Part shown: positions 63,001-64,000 of the stretch, piece after piece
How positions within the stretch are numbered: position 1 is the first letter of the stretch
How the letters are laid out: every line of letters begins with the position of its first letter
Assembly: GCA_008973525.1 (NCBI GenBank)
Contig: WACJ01000421.1
Span: 62,001 to 126,000, forward strand
Direction: 5' to 3'
DNA from: Stenopsyche tienmushanensis
Lineage: Eukaryota; Arthropoda; Insecta; Trichoptera; Stenopsychidae
DNA: 64,000 bases
The notes under the pieces: model-generated
The model's input: the letters and a program-made list of their open reading frames with translations, nothing else
What the model was told of the DNA's origin: nothing
The model's database searches: none
Program-made: the position numbers and the translations under genes

Positions 63001-64000
63001 TGTACGATTGATGTTAAATATCAGAGTTTCTATGATAGTTATTTTATTGATTGACGAGGATCTAATTCAATTAAAGATCGCAGCAAATCTTTATCAAAAT
63101 CTGAGGGTTGTATTTCCAATATTTTAGTCAATTTATAAGTAAGATCATTCTGTCAAAAATACAATTTAAAATACGCACACATTGAATATCATTATATTAA
63201 ACTCGAGATGTTGAACTCGATCCATTTTTTTTCAAATGCCACGAACTATTCGCCGGAAAGTAGTGTGCAAAATTGGCTCCTCTTTTGCAAATAACCTTCA
63301 GCAGCACAGGCAGGCAAATCAAAGCCTCCTTGATTTGAAGGCCAGCGACCAAAGCGGAGGCGTTTTTTCCAAGACGAATGAAAATACGGGCACCCACTGA
63401 ATGAAGACCTTTTTTTCGAATACACCTCCGAATTCCGATAATGAGCAAAAAGGAACTTGAATGTGTCAGCAGGCGCCTGAATAAACATACCACATTGTGC
63501 GTGACGTCACGGCTCCTCCCTAAGGATGTCTCTCACTGGGGAGGAGGGAATTGTTAATGCTGTGAGGATTTGCACAGTCACCTGAAGATATATCGACTGG
63601 GCGAGACGGTGACATTGCCTCACATCTGAGGTCCCCAGACCCAATACGGAGCATTTATCATTTCTTGAATGCTTAATCAGATAACCCCGCCTCACCCTGG
63701 ATGTGTCAACCAGATTATGGCGAGATGAATATGAGTACGAGATATCAAATCTGGAGAAAAAATGACTTTTCATAAGGAATATGCTTAGACGCACTCCCCT
63801 GATTTTCTTTCTTAGAGTGGATCTGGGTAATGACGTATCATATTACGTTATTGCTGTTTTTATAAAACGCCGTTCATAGCACCAAAACACTTACCAAATG
63901 TATATATTTTGACGTAAGTCTGAGTTCAACTTTTGACCGTTGATATAATATTTTAATAAAACGTATCACACGCGATTGCATGAACTTTAATCAAATCATA
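60001..64000. other. Gene-desert segment to window end
   Basis: GC-richer islands at about 60010-60270, 60490-60620, 61940-62310 and 63220-63790 separated by AT-rich DNA. The frames crossing 61955-62170 and 63197-63493 are open on both strands or in two frames at once, as expected from base composition, and show no domain. No gene is supportable. Confidence 0.35.

Noticed and set aside
63197..63493. Two overlapping minus-strand frames near the window end
   Set aside because: Open in two frames of the same DNA, a sign of composition, and no recognisable motif.
1..64000. CRISPR array, toxin-antitoxin, phage defence or bacterial insertion
   Set aside because: No spaced direct repeats, operons or ribosome-binding sites; all coding signal is intron-split eukaryotic or eukaryotic transposon.

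Overview
The window is eukaryotic nuclear DNA, almost certainly from an insect. The genes are split by GT-AG introns and the DNA is AT-rich. One gene encodes a ZAD-type C2H2 zinc-finger protein, a family expanded in insects. The interspersed DNA is a typical insect mix of mariner/Tc1, piggyBac, hAT, R1-like, RTE-like and Jockey/CR1-like elements. I cannot name the order or species from sequence alone. There is no bacterial operon, CRISPR array or defence island.

Layout. Five conserved genes sit in the first 31 kb. (1) A RUNDC1-like RUN-domain protein (minus, 2244-3965) and (2) the signal recognition particle receptor alpha subunit SRPRA (plus, 4871-9244) are divergent and share a ~0.9-kb gap holding a perfect CRE (TGACGTCA). 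(3) A USF-type bHLH-leucine-zipper factor (plus, 11439-16552, 7 coding exons, 272 aa) lies next. After ~8 kb of transposon remnants come (4) a ZAD plus 11-finger C2H2 protein (minus, 24369-29979, 12 coding exons, 814 aa) and (5) a FAM177-family protein (plus, 30560-31138, 153 aa), again divergent with a 580-bp shared promoter region. I derived the exon joins by following reading frame and splice sites by eye. USF, the ZAD gene and FAM177 join in frame throughout; RUNDC1 and SRPRA each need single-base frame corrections.

From about 31.2 kb to 64 kb I find no host coding gene. This half holds degraded transposons (hAT, R1-like 3' ends, RTE-like 3' end, mariner pieces, a Jockey/CR1-like fragment, a tRNA-like SINE head) scattered among roughly 15 islands of less AT-rich, low-repeat sequence. 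Several islands carry perfect inverted repeats or clusters of GC boxes. This resembles a gene desert with conserved non-coding elements, but conservation cannot be tested here.

The observations most worth a second look are: the frame breaks in two otherwise well-conserved genes; a GC-rich 0.5-kb insert with a 129-codon open frame of unknown origin, nested in a mariner element that itself sits at the end of another repeat; a piggyBac element with TTAA duplication and decayed transposase tail; and the hairpin and GC-box islands of the gene desert. I did not find a clearly new biological system.
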